DNA from: a virus
DNA length: 61,126 nucleotides
Virus record (IMG/VR): IMGVR_UViG_3300008954_003412
Span: 1-61,126 of that record
Strand: one strand, 5' to 3'
Positions 34,862 through 42,536 of this stretch are shown one piece after another (within the stretch, counting starts at the first letter, position 1; every line of letters begins with the position of its first letter). The notes beneath the pieces were generated by a model. The model ran no database searches and was not told the DNA's origin. It saw nothing but the letters and a program-made list of their open reading frames with translations. Position numbers and translations under genes: made by a program.

Positions 34862-35918
34862 TAATCTTTGGGAAAATCTAAAATCAGGTAAGCCGTTCTT
34901 TATTGCAGAGGCAGGAGTAAATCATTTAGGATCAATCGATCTAGGTGAGAGACTCATTAGAGAAGCAGCTCAAGCGGGAGCTCATGCAATCAAGTTTCAG
35001 TCATATAAAGCAAAAAATCTGTGTATTAAAAATGCTCCAAGGTTTTGGGACTGGGAAGGTGAGCTAGAAGAGGATGGGACTCAGTTTGATTCTTACTCAC
35101 ACTTAGATTCATTTGGGGAGCCCGAGCATGCTGAGCTCAAACGTCTTTGTGATCACTATGATATTGAATTTATGTCCACGCCGTTTGATGATGATGCCAC
35201 AGACTATTTAGATAGAGTGGGAATCAATGCATACAAAATTGCATCATGCGATGTAACAAATCATCCGCTTCTTTCTCACGTAGGTTCAAAGAAAAAGATT
35301 GTAATGCTATCAACGGGAGCTGCATCTTTAGATGAGATTCAAGAGGCAGTAAATGTTTTAGAATCAGCTGGAACTGACAAGATCGTAATTATGCATTGTA
35401 ATCTCAAGTATCCTACAAAACCAAGTCAGATTAATCTATCAATGATTAAGTCTATTAAAGAAAAATTTGGTGATAAATATTTATACGGCTTATCTGATCA
35501 TACAATGACTGTTGAAACTCCTGCATTTTCTTTAATGCTCGGGGCAAATATTGTAGAAAAGCACTACACAGTAGATAAGACTTTGGAAAAAAGTGCAGAT
35601 CATTGGCTTTCTGTTGATCCCGTTCAAGTAAAAGAAATTGTTAGATTAATGAATCTTTCTTGCAAGATGATTGGGGAGTCTGAAGTAAAGAAATGCACTG
35701 ATAGCGAAGAAAGAGCAAGAAAATATGCTAGAAGAAGTGTCGTCTCGCTAGGATCAATCAAGGCAGGTGAAGTATTTACCAGAGATAATATTGCTTGTAA
35801 ACGTCCAGGGACCGGAATATCCCCTAAGCATTTTGATGATATCTTAGGGACAAGAGCAGAAAACAATATCGAAGAAGATACAATTTTGAATAAAAAAGAT
35901 TTAAGGATAACATTCTAA
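34848..35918 (+). CDS. neuB: nonulosonic acid synthase (NeuB/SpsE family) with SAF domain
   Basis: 356 aa, full family length. FIAEAGVNHLGSIDLGE, AHAIKFQSYKAKNL, EFMSTPFDDDATDYLD, MLSTGAASLDEIQEAV, MHCNLKYPTKPSQINL, YGLSDHTMTVETP and VEKHYTVDKTLEKSADH are all NeuB/SpsE blocks. The C-terminal antifreeze-like SAF domain (VVSLGSIKAGEVFTRDNIAC, then GTGISPKHFDDILG) is intact. It condenses phosphoenolpyruvate with a hexosamine derivative to a sialic- or legionaminic/pseudaminic-type acid. A second, fused NeuB lies 2 kb upstream. Confidence 0.92.
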   Translation: MSKVDNLWENLKSGKPFFIAEAGVNHLGSIDLGERLIREAAQAGAHAIKFQSYKAKNLCIKNAPRFWDWEGELEEDGTQFDSYSHLDSFGEPEHAELKRLCDHYDIEFMSTPFDDDATDYLDRVGINAYKIASCDVTNHPLLSHVGSKKKIVMLSTGAASLDEIQEAVNVLESAGTDKIVIMHCNLKYPTKPSQINLSMIKSIKEKFGDKYLYGLSDHTMTVETPAFSLMLGANIVEKHYTVDKTLEKSADHWLSVDPVQVKEIVRLMNLSCKMIGESEVKKCTDSEERARKYARRSVVSLGSIKAGEVFTRDNIACKRPGTGISPKHFDDILGTRAENNIEEDTILNKKDLRITF

Positions 35919-36934
35919 TGAAAATAGGAATAGTAGGACAAGGCTTTGTGGGCTCGGCAGTAAGAGAAGGTTTAAGAGACTACTTTGATCTTGCAACTTT
36001 TGACTTAAATAAAAAAGAAGACTTCGCTGTAAACGAATTAAGCAATCTAGTTTATCAATCAAATATTATTTTTCAATGCCTCCCAACACCAATGAGAAAG
36101 TCCGGAGAATGTGATACTCGATTAGTTGAAAATACAGTTCTTGAAATTGATAGACTTGCTGGAGAATTTAACTTTAATGATAGAATCGTAGTTATTAAAT
36201 CAACAGTCCCGCCTGGCACAACAGAGCACCTTAATAGTAAAGTTGAAAATATTCAAGTAGTATTCAATCCTGAGTTTCTTACAGAAGCCAATGCAATCAA
36301 TGACTATAAAAACCAGAATAGAATTATTATAGGTGGCCCTCGCCCTGCAACTTCAGTTCTTAAGACAGTATTTGACAAAGCATTTCCAAAAGCTTCGATT
36401 ATTAAAACTGGTTCAAATACAGCCGAGATGGTAAAGTATTTCATCAATACATTTTTATCTACAAAGGTAAGTTTTGCAAATGAGATTCGACAGATTTGCG
36501 AAAAGTCAAATATTGACTACGATAAAGTTGTTGAATATGCGCTCTATGACCAACGCCTAGGAAAATCACACTTCTCTTCCCCAGGCCCAGATGGATCTTA
36601 TGGATTTGGTGGTCATTGTGTTAGGGGAAATGTAAAAGTAAAAACAAATCAAGGCGGCATATCATTTGAAGAGCTATATAATAAATTTGTTGATAGTAGC
36701 ATTCTGAACATGACCATTGAGAGTACAAACTACTTATTAGACGAGCATGAAGCTAAAAATATAAAATGTGTTACGAAAAATTCTTATTCTGGGCAAATGA
36801 TTAAGTTGATATTTGGTAAACATGCTTTCGAGTGCACAGAGAATCACTTAATACCCATTAAAAGAGCCGGAGTAGATTTACTCATAGAAGCAAAATATAT
36901 TACATGTAAAGATGAAATATATATAGCACACTGA
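35918..36934 (+). CDS. ugd: UDP-glucose/GDP-mannose dehydrogenase N-terminal fragment fused to IntN of a split intein
   Basis: 338 aa. Residues 1-233 are the dehydrogenase: GQGFVG (7-12), CLPTPMRKSGECD, KSTVPPGTTEH, NPEFLTEANAINDYKNQNRI, NTAEMVKYFINTFLSTKVSF and DGSYGFGGH. At Cys234 (36617-36619) the sequence leaves the family and becomes an intein N-half: CVRGNVKVKTNQGG with splicing block B HAFECTENHLIPI. The gene then stops. The matching IntC and the remaining enzyme are encoded at 37734-38039. The joined product would read GFGGH-CFPKDL. Full-length bacterial enzymes have a C-terminal domain that is missing here (285 aa after splicing). Confidence 0.9.
   Translation: MKIGIVGQGFVGSAVREGLRDYFDLATFDLNKKEDFAVNELSNLVYQSNIIFQCLPTPMRKSGECDTRLVENTVLEIDRLAGEFNFNDRIVVIKSTVPPGTTEHLNSKVENIQVVFNPEFLTEANAINDYKNQNRIIIGGPRPATSVLKTVFDKAFPKASIIKTGSNTAEMVKYFINTFLSTKVSFANEIRQICEKSNIDYDKVVEYALYDQRLGKSHFSSPGPDGSYGFGGHCVRGNVKVKTNQGGISFEELYNKFVDSSILNMTIESTNYLLDEHEAKNIKCVTKNSYSGQMIKLIFGKHAFECTENHLIPIKRAGVDLLIEAKYITCKDEIYIAH
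36617..36931 (+). other. IntN: N-terminal half of split intein, 105 aa
   Basis: Starts with nucleophile Cys1 right after extein residue His233. Block A is CVRGNVKVKTNQGGISFEEL; block B holds the T-x2-H motif (TENH) in FECTENHLIPI. Length is in the range of known naturally split IntN pieces (about 90-110 aa). No endonuclease domain is fused. Confidence 0.88.
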
Positions 36935-36952
36935 TACCTATAACAGAAGACA

Positions 36953-37741
36953 ATGACCGATGGATACCAAATGTCGTTTATAAGATACTGCTCTACGGGT
37001 AAAGATAATTTACCTAATACAAAAACGATTTGTCACGTTGTTTGTGATTTGTGTGAAAGTGAATTTAATAGAAAATACACGACGAGACAAAAGCACTTGA
37101 AAGATTCCGACATTGCTGGCGACTTTTGTCAAGGCTGCATACAAAAACTACCAGCGAAAAGAAAGAAAATGTCAGCGGCAATAAAAAATATGATAAAAAA
37201 AGATCCTAGCTGGAGCAAAAGAAATTCTGAATCTAAGCTGGGAAAGATTAATATCGGTGATAAAAACGGAATGAAGCAATTTGATGCCCGAAAAAAAGTT
37301 TCAAACTTCCGAAAGAAAATGTTTAAAAATCCAGAAAATCGACAAAAAGTTGCAACTGCAACAGCAAAAGCCTGGGCCAATGGTAAATATGATAGTGTTA
37401 ACGTCGGGAGATGTAAATGGCATAGTTATAGAAAGAAAGATGGATCTATAGCAAAGTGCCAGGGAACGTGGGAGTTAGCATATGCTAAATGGCTAGATGA
37501 TAATGATGTCGAATTCATAGCACACCGAGGCCGAATAAAGTATGTTCAAGATGGCATTTCTAGATCATATTATCCAGACTTTTATCTGATAAAAAGTGAT
37601 GAGTACATTGATGTTAAAAATAAATATCATTTTTCACTAAACGAGGAAAAGTTTGTTCTAATTTCTGAACAAAATCCTAACATAACAATAAAAATTCTCT
37701 TTAAGAGCCAGTTAGAGAAAATGGGAGTATGCTTTGATTAA
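36953..37741 (+). CDS. free-standing Vsr-like (EDxHD-type) homing endonuclease between the intein halves
   Basis: 262 aa. Residues 28-55 contain a zinc-knuckle-like arrangement (CDLCESEF and FCQGC). Residues about 70-145 are basic helical repeats resembling nuclease-associated DNA-binding modules (KKMSAAIKNMI, KKVSNFRKKMF, QKVATATAKAW). The catalytic region from about 160 (CQGTWELAYAKWLDDNDVEF, then YYPDFYLIKSDEYIDVKNK) matches the Vsr-like endonuclease fold, with Glu, Asp and Asp-x-Lys in order. It is in the same frame as IntN, behind two stop codons, and its 3' end overlaps the IntC start. It presumably cuts the intein-free allele to spread the cassette. Confidence 0.82.
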   Translation: MTDGYQMSFIRYCSTGKDNLPNTKTICHVVCDLCESEFNRKYTTRQKHLKDSDIAGDFCQGCIQKLPAKRKKMSAAIKNMIKKDPSWSKRNSESKLGKINIGDKNGMKQFDARKKVSNFRKKMFKNPENRQKVATATAKAWANGKYDSVNVGRCKWHSYRKKDGSIAKCQGTWELAYAKWLDDNDVEFIAHRGRIKYVQDGISRSYYPDFYLIKSDEYIDVKNKYHFSLNEEKFVLISEQNPNITIKILFKSQLEKMGVCFD

Positions 37742-37880
37742 GACAATAAAGATCGACAAGATAGAATCACTTAAGTTTACAGGAAATGTGTATAACTTAG
37801 AGCTAGTCACTAATGATTCTGCACCTGATCACGATGATTTATACTGGGTAGATGATTTGACCGGAATAATAACACATAAT
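37734..37880 (+). other. IntC: C-terminal half of split intein, 49 aa
   Basis: Encoded from the TTG to the Asn codon before Cys+1. It carries blocks F and G, with terminal THN and +1 Cys. Length is near that of natural IntC pieces (about 37-50 aa). Together with IntN it makes a 154-aa mini-intein. Confidence 0.88.
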
Positions 37881-38039
37881 TGTTTTCCAAAAGATTTAAA
37901 TGCGCTTATTTTTATGGCGTCTGAGCTTGGGATATCACCAACAGTTATGAAAGCTGTGTGGGAAAAGAATAACGAAGTCAGGCAGCCAGAGTTTAGAGAC
38001 TGGGAAGAAATGTCTGGAAGAGCAGTAAGCGAAGACTAA
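37734..38039 (+). CDS. ugd: IntC of the split intein fused to UDP-glucose dehydrogenase C-fragment
   Basis: 101 aa. TTG start with GGGAG 6 bases upstream, embedded in the end of the endonuclease gene (8-base overlap). Residues 1-49 are IntC: VYNLELVTND is block F, and LYWVDDLTGIITHN ends in the splicing His-Asn. Residue 50 (37881-37883) is Cys+1, opening CFPKDLNALIFMASELG, the dehydrogenase active-site block, so the catalytic Cys is also the splicing nucleophile. Translation is in a different frame from the N-half, so ribosomal read-through cannot join them. Confidence 0.9.
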   Translation: MIKTIKIDKIESLKFTGNVYNLELVTNDSAPDHDDLYWVDDLTGIITHNCFPKDLNALIFMASELGISPTVMKAVWEKNNEVRQPEFRDWEEMSGRAVSED

Positions 38040-38920
38040 TGAATATTCTTGTCACAGGCGGCAGCGGCTTTATAGGATCCCATATTGTCGAAGAGACTTT
38101 AAAGATAGGATGGAATGTATCTGTTATAGATAATGAATCTGCGCCAGAGAACAATAAGTTCTATAAATTTGACAATGCTGTGTATCATAAGCTTGATATA
38201 GTAAATGATAATATTGATCTATTATTTGAAAATATTGACTATGTTTTCCACCTCGCTGCAAAGTCAAGGATTCAACCTTCAATCAACTCACCCGGAAGTG
38301 CATTCGATACAAACGTCATAGGCACGCAGAGAGTCCTGGAGTGTGCTCTGAGACACTCTGTTAAGAAAGTGATTTACTCATCATCTTCGTCTTGCTACGG
38401 TCACAGAAATCAACCTCCTCATCGCGAGGATATGATACCAGATTGCCAGACACCCTACTCGTTGTCAAAGAAGCAGGGAGAAGAACTATGTCATCTTTAT
38501 TCTAAGCTTTATGGACTTTCAACTATCACGTTGCGTTATTTCAACGTTTACGGACCGAGAGAGCCAATCAAAGGGCAATATGCTCCTGTTATAGGCCTCT
38601 TTAAAAGAATGAAAGAAAATGGCCAACCCTTATCTGTTGTTGGTGACGGAGAACAAAGAAGAGATTTCACATACGTCAAAGATGTAGTTAGAGCAAATCT
38701 GATGGCAGCTGAATCTCCAATACATCATGACTTATTTAATATAGGGACTGGTCGAAATTATTCAATTAATGAGGTCGCAAAAATGATTGATGACGATATT
38801 GTTTATACACCTTCTCGAGTAGGAGAAGCAAGAGAGACACTTGCAAACATATCAAAGGCAACCCAATTACTTGGCTGGTCTCCTGAGCACAAGCTTGAAG
38901 ATACAATTCGTGAGTATTGA
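38039..38920 (+). CDS. NAD-dependent nucleotide-sugar epimerase/dehydratase, 293 aa
   Basis: Extended SDR: TGGSGFIGSHIVE Rossmann loop, VFHLAAKSRIQPS, SSSSSCYGH with catalytic Ser, TPYSLSKKQGE (YxxxK), and LRYFNVYGPREP, GEQRRDFTYVKDV. Nearest to UDP-glucose 4-epimerases and UDP-glucuronate-using epimerases or decarboxylases. As it starts on the last base of the dehydrogenase gene (TAATG), a UDP-glucuronate substrate is a reasonable inference. Confidence 0.85.
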   Translation: MNILVTGGSGFIGSHIVEETLKIGWNVSVIDNESAPENNKFYKFDNAVYHKLDIVNDNIDLLFENIDYVFHLAAKSRIQPSINSPGSAFDTNVIGTQRVLECALRHSVKKVIYSSSSSCYGHRNQPPHREDMIPDCQTPYSLSKKQGEELCHLYSKLYGLSTITLRYFNVYGPREPIKGQYAPVIGLFKRMKENGQPLSVVGDGEQRRDFTYVKDVVRANLMAAESPIHHDLFNIGTGRNYSINEVAKMIDDDIVYTPSRVGEARETLANISKATQLLGWSPEHKLEDTIREY

Positions 38921-38932
38921 TTAGTATAAGAT

Positions 38933-39760
38933 ATGGCATTATTTCCAACAGGCAAACCGCATATCTCCTTTTCAGAACTTTTTTGCTGGAAAGAGTGTCC
39001 ATATCGACACAAGCTAACACATATCGATAAACTTGGTTCATTTGATCCATCGCCCTATTTGGGTTTTGGAACAGGTGTCCACGAGTCTTGTGAAAAATAT
39101 ATCGATACTCGAGAAATGGATAAGACACTAGCTATAAATGAGATTGATCGATATTGGGATGAAAATCAAGAAGCAATTACAGAATATATAAATGCAAATG
39201 GATTCTGTAAATATTCACCTTTGCGGGATCAATGGAAGCAGATAGCCTCTGACATTCTCGACGATGTCCCTAGATTCTTAGACGAGACATTCCCTGGGTG
39301 GAAAGGTGTCAAAGCTGAGGAAGACCTCTACGAATCAATTCAGAATGATGAGATGTTATTCAAAGGCTTTATCGATGCTGTTATTATTAATAGAAACAAA
39401 AAAGGGCAACCAAAAATTTGGTTACTTGACTGGAAGACCGCAGGCTGGGGCTGGACGCCGAAGAAGAAGCAAGATTTCAATTATCAAATGCAGCTCCTGC
39501 TTTATAAACATTTTTGGGCAGAGAAGCATAATGTAAATCCCAAAGATGTCAAAATAGGTTTTGTTCTCTTGAAAAGAGACGGAAAAAATGGAAAAAGATG
39601 CGAACTTGTTGAGGTGTCAGGGTCTGCAGCAAAGGTTGAAAAAGCTCAAAAAGTTGTAAGATCTATGCTCGCTGCTGTTCGAAAAGGTTTTTACCCAAAA
39701 AATTATTCTGCTTGCCGATGGTGCGAGTTTAAGGGAACACAAAACTGTCCGGACTCTTAG
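38933..39760 (+). CDS. Cas4/RecB-like PD-(D/E)XK nuclease with Fe-S-type cysteines, 275 aa
   Basis: ISFSELFCWKECPYRHKL opens the domain. GTGVHES, then FKGFIDAVI and IWLLDWKTAGWGW supply the Asp and D-x-K residues, and DFNYQMQLLLYKHFW is the family QxxxY motif. The end CRWCEFKGTQNC, with the N-terminal Cys, matches the four-cysteine iron-sulphur site of Cas4/AddB nucleases. Phage members process DNA in replication and recombination. No other CRISPR gene or array is present. It is the last gene of the 28-kb run. Confidence 0.85.
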   Translation: MALFPTGKPHISFSELFCWKECPYRHKLTHIDKLGSFDPSPYLGFGTGVHESCEKYIDTREMDKTLAINEIDRYWDENQEAITEYINANGFCKYSPLRDQWKQIASDILDDVPRFLDETFPGWKGVKAEEDLYESIQNDEMLFKGFIDAVIINRNKKGQPKIWLLDWKTAGWGWTPKKKQDFNYQMQLLLYKHFWAEKHNVNPKDVKIGFVLLKRDGKNGKRCELVEVSGSAAKVEKAQKVVRSMLAAVRKGFYPKNYSACRWCEFKGTQNCPDS

Positions 39761-39764
39761 TTTT

Positions 39765-39790
39765 TATAAATTATTTAATTTGTGTATTAT
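39765..39790 (+). promoter_or_regulatory. second copy of the TATAAATTAT + TGTGTATTAT promoter
   Basis: In the 57-base gap after the nuclease gene. It shares TATAAATTAT and TGTGTATWAT with the promoter at 11763, at a two-base shorter spacing, plus a following TTTAGA. It lies 27 bases before the ATG of the next glycosyltransferase, which has SD AGAGGG. The two copies therefore bracket the glycan operon. Confidence 0.55.
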
Positions 39791-39817
39791 ATGTTTAGAC
39801 AAACTTAGAGGGTTTGA

Positions 39818-41086
39818 ATGAAAAGAAAAAAGATATTATTACTAAGCGATCATTTGCTTAGCACATCTGGTGTTGGTTGTCAATCTAGATTTTTGGCAAT
39901 GGGATTAGTCGAAAAGGGCCCGTGGACAGTAAGACAATTAGGTGCTGCAATAAAGCACGATAATTATGATGTTCATCATCCTCATCCCGAGGTTATTATT
40001 AAGCCTGTAGATGGCTTTGGTAATAGGGATATGCTAAGGCAGCTTCTTGCAACAGAAAAGCCTGATGTTTTATTATTGTTTACTGATCCCAGGTTTTTTG
40101 TTTGGGTTTGGCAAATGGAAGATGAGATACATCAAGTTTGTCCAATAGCATACTGGCATGTATGGGATAATGATCCATATCCCGCGTTTAATAGTGCATT
40201 TTATCAATCAACTGATCTTATCAACTGCCACTCACACAAGACATACGAGCTTGTAGGGGAAAGATTTCCAGAGAAAACAAATTTTATTCCTCATGCTCTT
40301 CCGCAAGATATGTTTTACCCGCTTGACAAGAATGCAATAGCAAACCACAAAAGAAGCCTTTTGGGCGAAGATAGAAAAGATCACTATGTTGGAATTTGGA
40401 TCAATAGAAATGCTAAAAGAAAGCGACCAAATGATGTAATGGCAGCTTGGAAGCTATTTTTGGATGAGCTAGAAGAGAAACACGGCCATAAAAATGCAAC
40501 CCTTATTATGCATACAGACCCATACGATCAAGAGGGGCCTAATCTTATCGCAACTATGGAACTACTTGGAGTCCAAGATAATGTCTTCCTTTCACCTCAA
40601 AGAATCGATTTCAATGAGATGAACATACTTCACAATATCTCAGACTTTTGTATTAATATTGCGCTAAATGAAGGATTTGGCTTACCTACACTTGAGTCAA
40701 TGCAAGCAGGAAACCCAATTATTGCGCAAACAACCGGCGGTCTTACAAGACAAGTTGTTGATCATAGGGATGGATCTGAAAATGGAATTGCATTGCCGCC
40801 CGATGCAAGATCTTTAGTAGGGAGTCAAATTGTACCCTATATATATGAAGATTATTGCACGAATGAAAACACCGCCTCCGCCATTATGAAAATGTATGAA
40901 ATGGGCCCAGAGGGAAGAGAAAAACTTGGAAAGAAAGCTAGAGAATATACTCTTTCTGAGTTTAATTTAGATGACACAATTGAAAAGTGGAATCAAACTT
41001 TGCTTGACTTGGTTGATAGATGGGAAAATGATAGAAAGTCAATCTACAAAAGCTGGAGAATGAAAACTCTTGGAGATAAAAAATGA
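39818..41086 (+). CDS. GT4 family glycosyltransferase, 422 aa
   Basis: KILLLSDHLLSTSGVGCQSR is the GT4 acceptor loop, VLLLFTDPRFFVW and CHSHKTYELVGERFPEKTNF follow. The donor half has VGIWINRNAKRKRPNDVM, LNEGFGLPTLESMQAGNPII (E-x7-E motif) and a typical C-terminal helix. It heads the second glycan-related transcript and overlaps the next glycosyltransferase by ATGA. Because a late sigma factor and baseplate genes follow, the pair may be expressed late and could glycosylate virion proteins, which is inference. Confidence 0.88.
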   Translation: MKRKKILLLSDHLLSTSGVGCQSRFLAMGLVEKGPWTVRQLGAAIKHDNYDVHHPHPEVIIKPVDGFGNRDMLRQLLATEKPDVLLLFTDPRFFVWVWQMEDEIHQVCPIAYWHVWDNDPYPAFNSAFYQSTDLINCHSHKTYELVGERFPEKTNFIPHALPQDMFYPLDKNAIANHKRSLLGEDRKDHYVGIWINRNAKRKRPNDVMAAWKLFLDELEEKHGHKNATLIMHTDPYDQEGPNLIATMELLGVQDNVFLSPQRIDFNEMNILHNISDFCINIALNEGFGLPTLESMQAGNPIIAQTTGGLTRQVVDHRDGSENGIALPPDARSLVGSQIVPYIYEDYCTNENTASAIMKMYEMGPEGREKLGKKAREYTLSEFNLDDTIEKWNQTLLDLVDRWENDRKSIYKSWRMKTLGDKK

Positions 41087-42252
41087 AAAAAGTAGTTTTA
41101 AGAGCTCCTGTTTTAACTCAAAGTGGCTACGGCGTTCATAGTAGACAAGTTGCTCGATGGTTAATAAATTTGGCAGAGCAAAAAAAGATTAGTCTTAGCA
41201 TACAGTGCGTTCCGTGGGGAGATACTTCGTGGTTTGTAAATGGTGACTTACATGACGGCCTAGTTGAAAAAATAATGAAGTACTCGTCTTTTAGTGATGA
41301 TAAAGCTGATGTCTCATTCCAGCTTATTCTTCCAAATGAATGGGTAAAAGATCTTGCCAGCTACAATGTTGGAATGACTGCGGGCGTAGAAACAACAAAG
41401 TGTCATCCAAATTGGATATCCTCAATCAATCAAATGAATGAAATTATAGTTCCTTCATCGCATGTAAGAGAAACGTTCAAAAACTCTGGGTTTTTGCACA
41501 AGCGAGTCACAGTTATTCCAGAATCGTTTCCTGATTCTTTGACAACACCCCCGGAAAATTTAGATTTAGATCTTGACACAGATTTTAATATTTTGATTTT
41601 TGGTCAACTTACAGCAGGAGATCCTGCTGCTGATAGAAAAAATATTATTAATACTTTGAAAACGCTGATCGCAACATTTGATAAAAATGAAGATGTTGGT
41701 ATTGTTTTAAAAACCAATCTTGGGAAAACAACAATATTGGACTATAAAATGCTGCAAGGCACAATAACAAAAGCATTGAAAGATATGGGGCACAAAGGAC
41801 TGCCAAAGATTCATATCTTGCATGGTACTATGACAGATGACGAAGTACGAGATCTCTATCATCACCCAAAGATTAGGGCGCTTATAAGCCTGACAAGAGG
41901 CGAAGGTTTTGGCTTACCGATTTTAGAAGCTGCTGCATGCGGACTTCCAATTATTGCAACTAAGTGGTCTTCGTATAGGGATTTTATGAAAGGTGATTCC
42001 TATATGAGTGTAAAGTATGATCTTGTTGATATACCGAAATCTAGAATTGATAATAATATTTTTGTTGAAGGTGCTAAGTGGGCGGAGCCTAATTTAGGTG
42101 ATGCAAGTAAAATACTAAGAAACTTTCATAAGTACCCAACAATTTATGAAAAAAGAGCAAAAAAGCACAAATCATTTATAACTGAAAACTATAGCTTCAA
42201 ATCAATTGAGAATCTATATAGTGAACACTTTAAAGAATTGTTATGCTTGTAG
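41083..42252 (+). CDS. GT4 family glycosyltransferase, 389 aa
   Basis: APVLTQSGYGVHSRQVARWL opens the N-terminal half; VGMTAGVETTKCHPNWISSI and EIIVPSSHVRETFKNSGF follow. The donor half contains LTRGEGFGLPILEAAACGLP with the E-x7-E pair and IATKWSSYRDF. It starts inside the stop of the partner gene (ATGA) and ends overlapping a small membrane protein. Likely acts sequentially with its partner. Confidence 0.88.
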   Translation: MKKVVLRAPVLTQSGYGVHSRQVARWLINLAEQKKISLSIQCVPWGDTSWFVNGDLHDGLVEKIMKYSSFSDDKADVSFQLILPNEWVKDLASYNVGMTAGVETTKCHPNWISSINQMNEIIVPSSHVRETFKNSGFLHKRVTVIPESFPDSLTTPPENLDLDLDTDFNILIFGQLTAGDPAADRKNIINTLKTLIATFDKNEDVGIVLKTNLGKTTILDYKMLQGTITKALKDMGHKGLPKIHILHGTMTDDEVRDLYHHPKIRALISLTRGEGFGLPILEAAACGLPIIATKWSSYRDFMKGDSYMSVKYDLVDIPKSRIDNNIFVEGAKWAEPNLGDASKILRNFHKYPTIYEKRAKKHKSFITENYSFKSIENLYSEHFKELLCL

Positions 42253-42533
42253 GGTCTTTAATTTTTCTTTCAATATTATGTATTATACAGATATTTGTAA
42301 TCGCTAAGCTTGCAAAAACTGTTTTTAATTTTGAAGACAATACTGAGCATGCGCTTGATGAAATTGACAAAGCTTATCAAGTAGTAAGTGAAATTCTTTC
42401 TCGACCTTTGTTTTATGACAGCCCAGAAGTAAGAGAAATTCATAGACAAATCGGGTTCGTCAATATTACCTTACTTAGTATAGCAAATAATATTTCCAAT
42501 ATCAAGGAAGAAGACTCCGAGGAAGAAGAATAA
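42243..42533 (+). CDS. small membrane protein, 96 aa
   Basis: Residues 2-26 (LVGSLIFLSILCIIQIFVIA) form an N-terminal transmembrane helix, followed by a helical soluble part with a very acidic tail (KEEDSEEEE). The ATG overlaps the end of the glycosyltransferase. It sits immediately upstream of the late sigma factor. I do not recognise a family. Confidence 0.6.
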   Translation: MLVGSLIFLSILCIIQIFVIAKLAKTVFNFEDNTEHALDEIDKAYQVVSEILSRPLFYDSPEVREIHRQIGFVNITLLSIANNISNIKEEDSEEEE

Positions 42534-42536
42534 ATT

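Noticed and set aside
35918-38039. The two dehydrogenase pieces as a sequencing frameshift or pseudogene
   Set aside because: The break points carry complete intein splicing motifs, an intact endonuclease gene fills the gap, and the second half has its own start with a Shine-Dalgarno site.
38933-39760. CRISPR-Cas locus suggested by the Cas4-like nuclease
   Set aside because: No repeat-spacer array or other cas gene exists in the window; phage Cas4/RecB-like nucleases are common without CRISPR.
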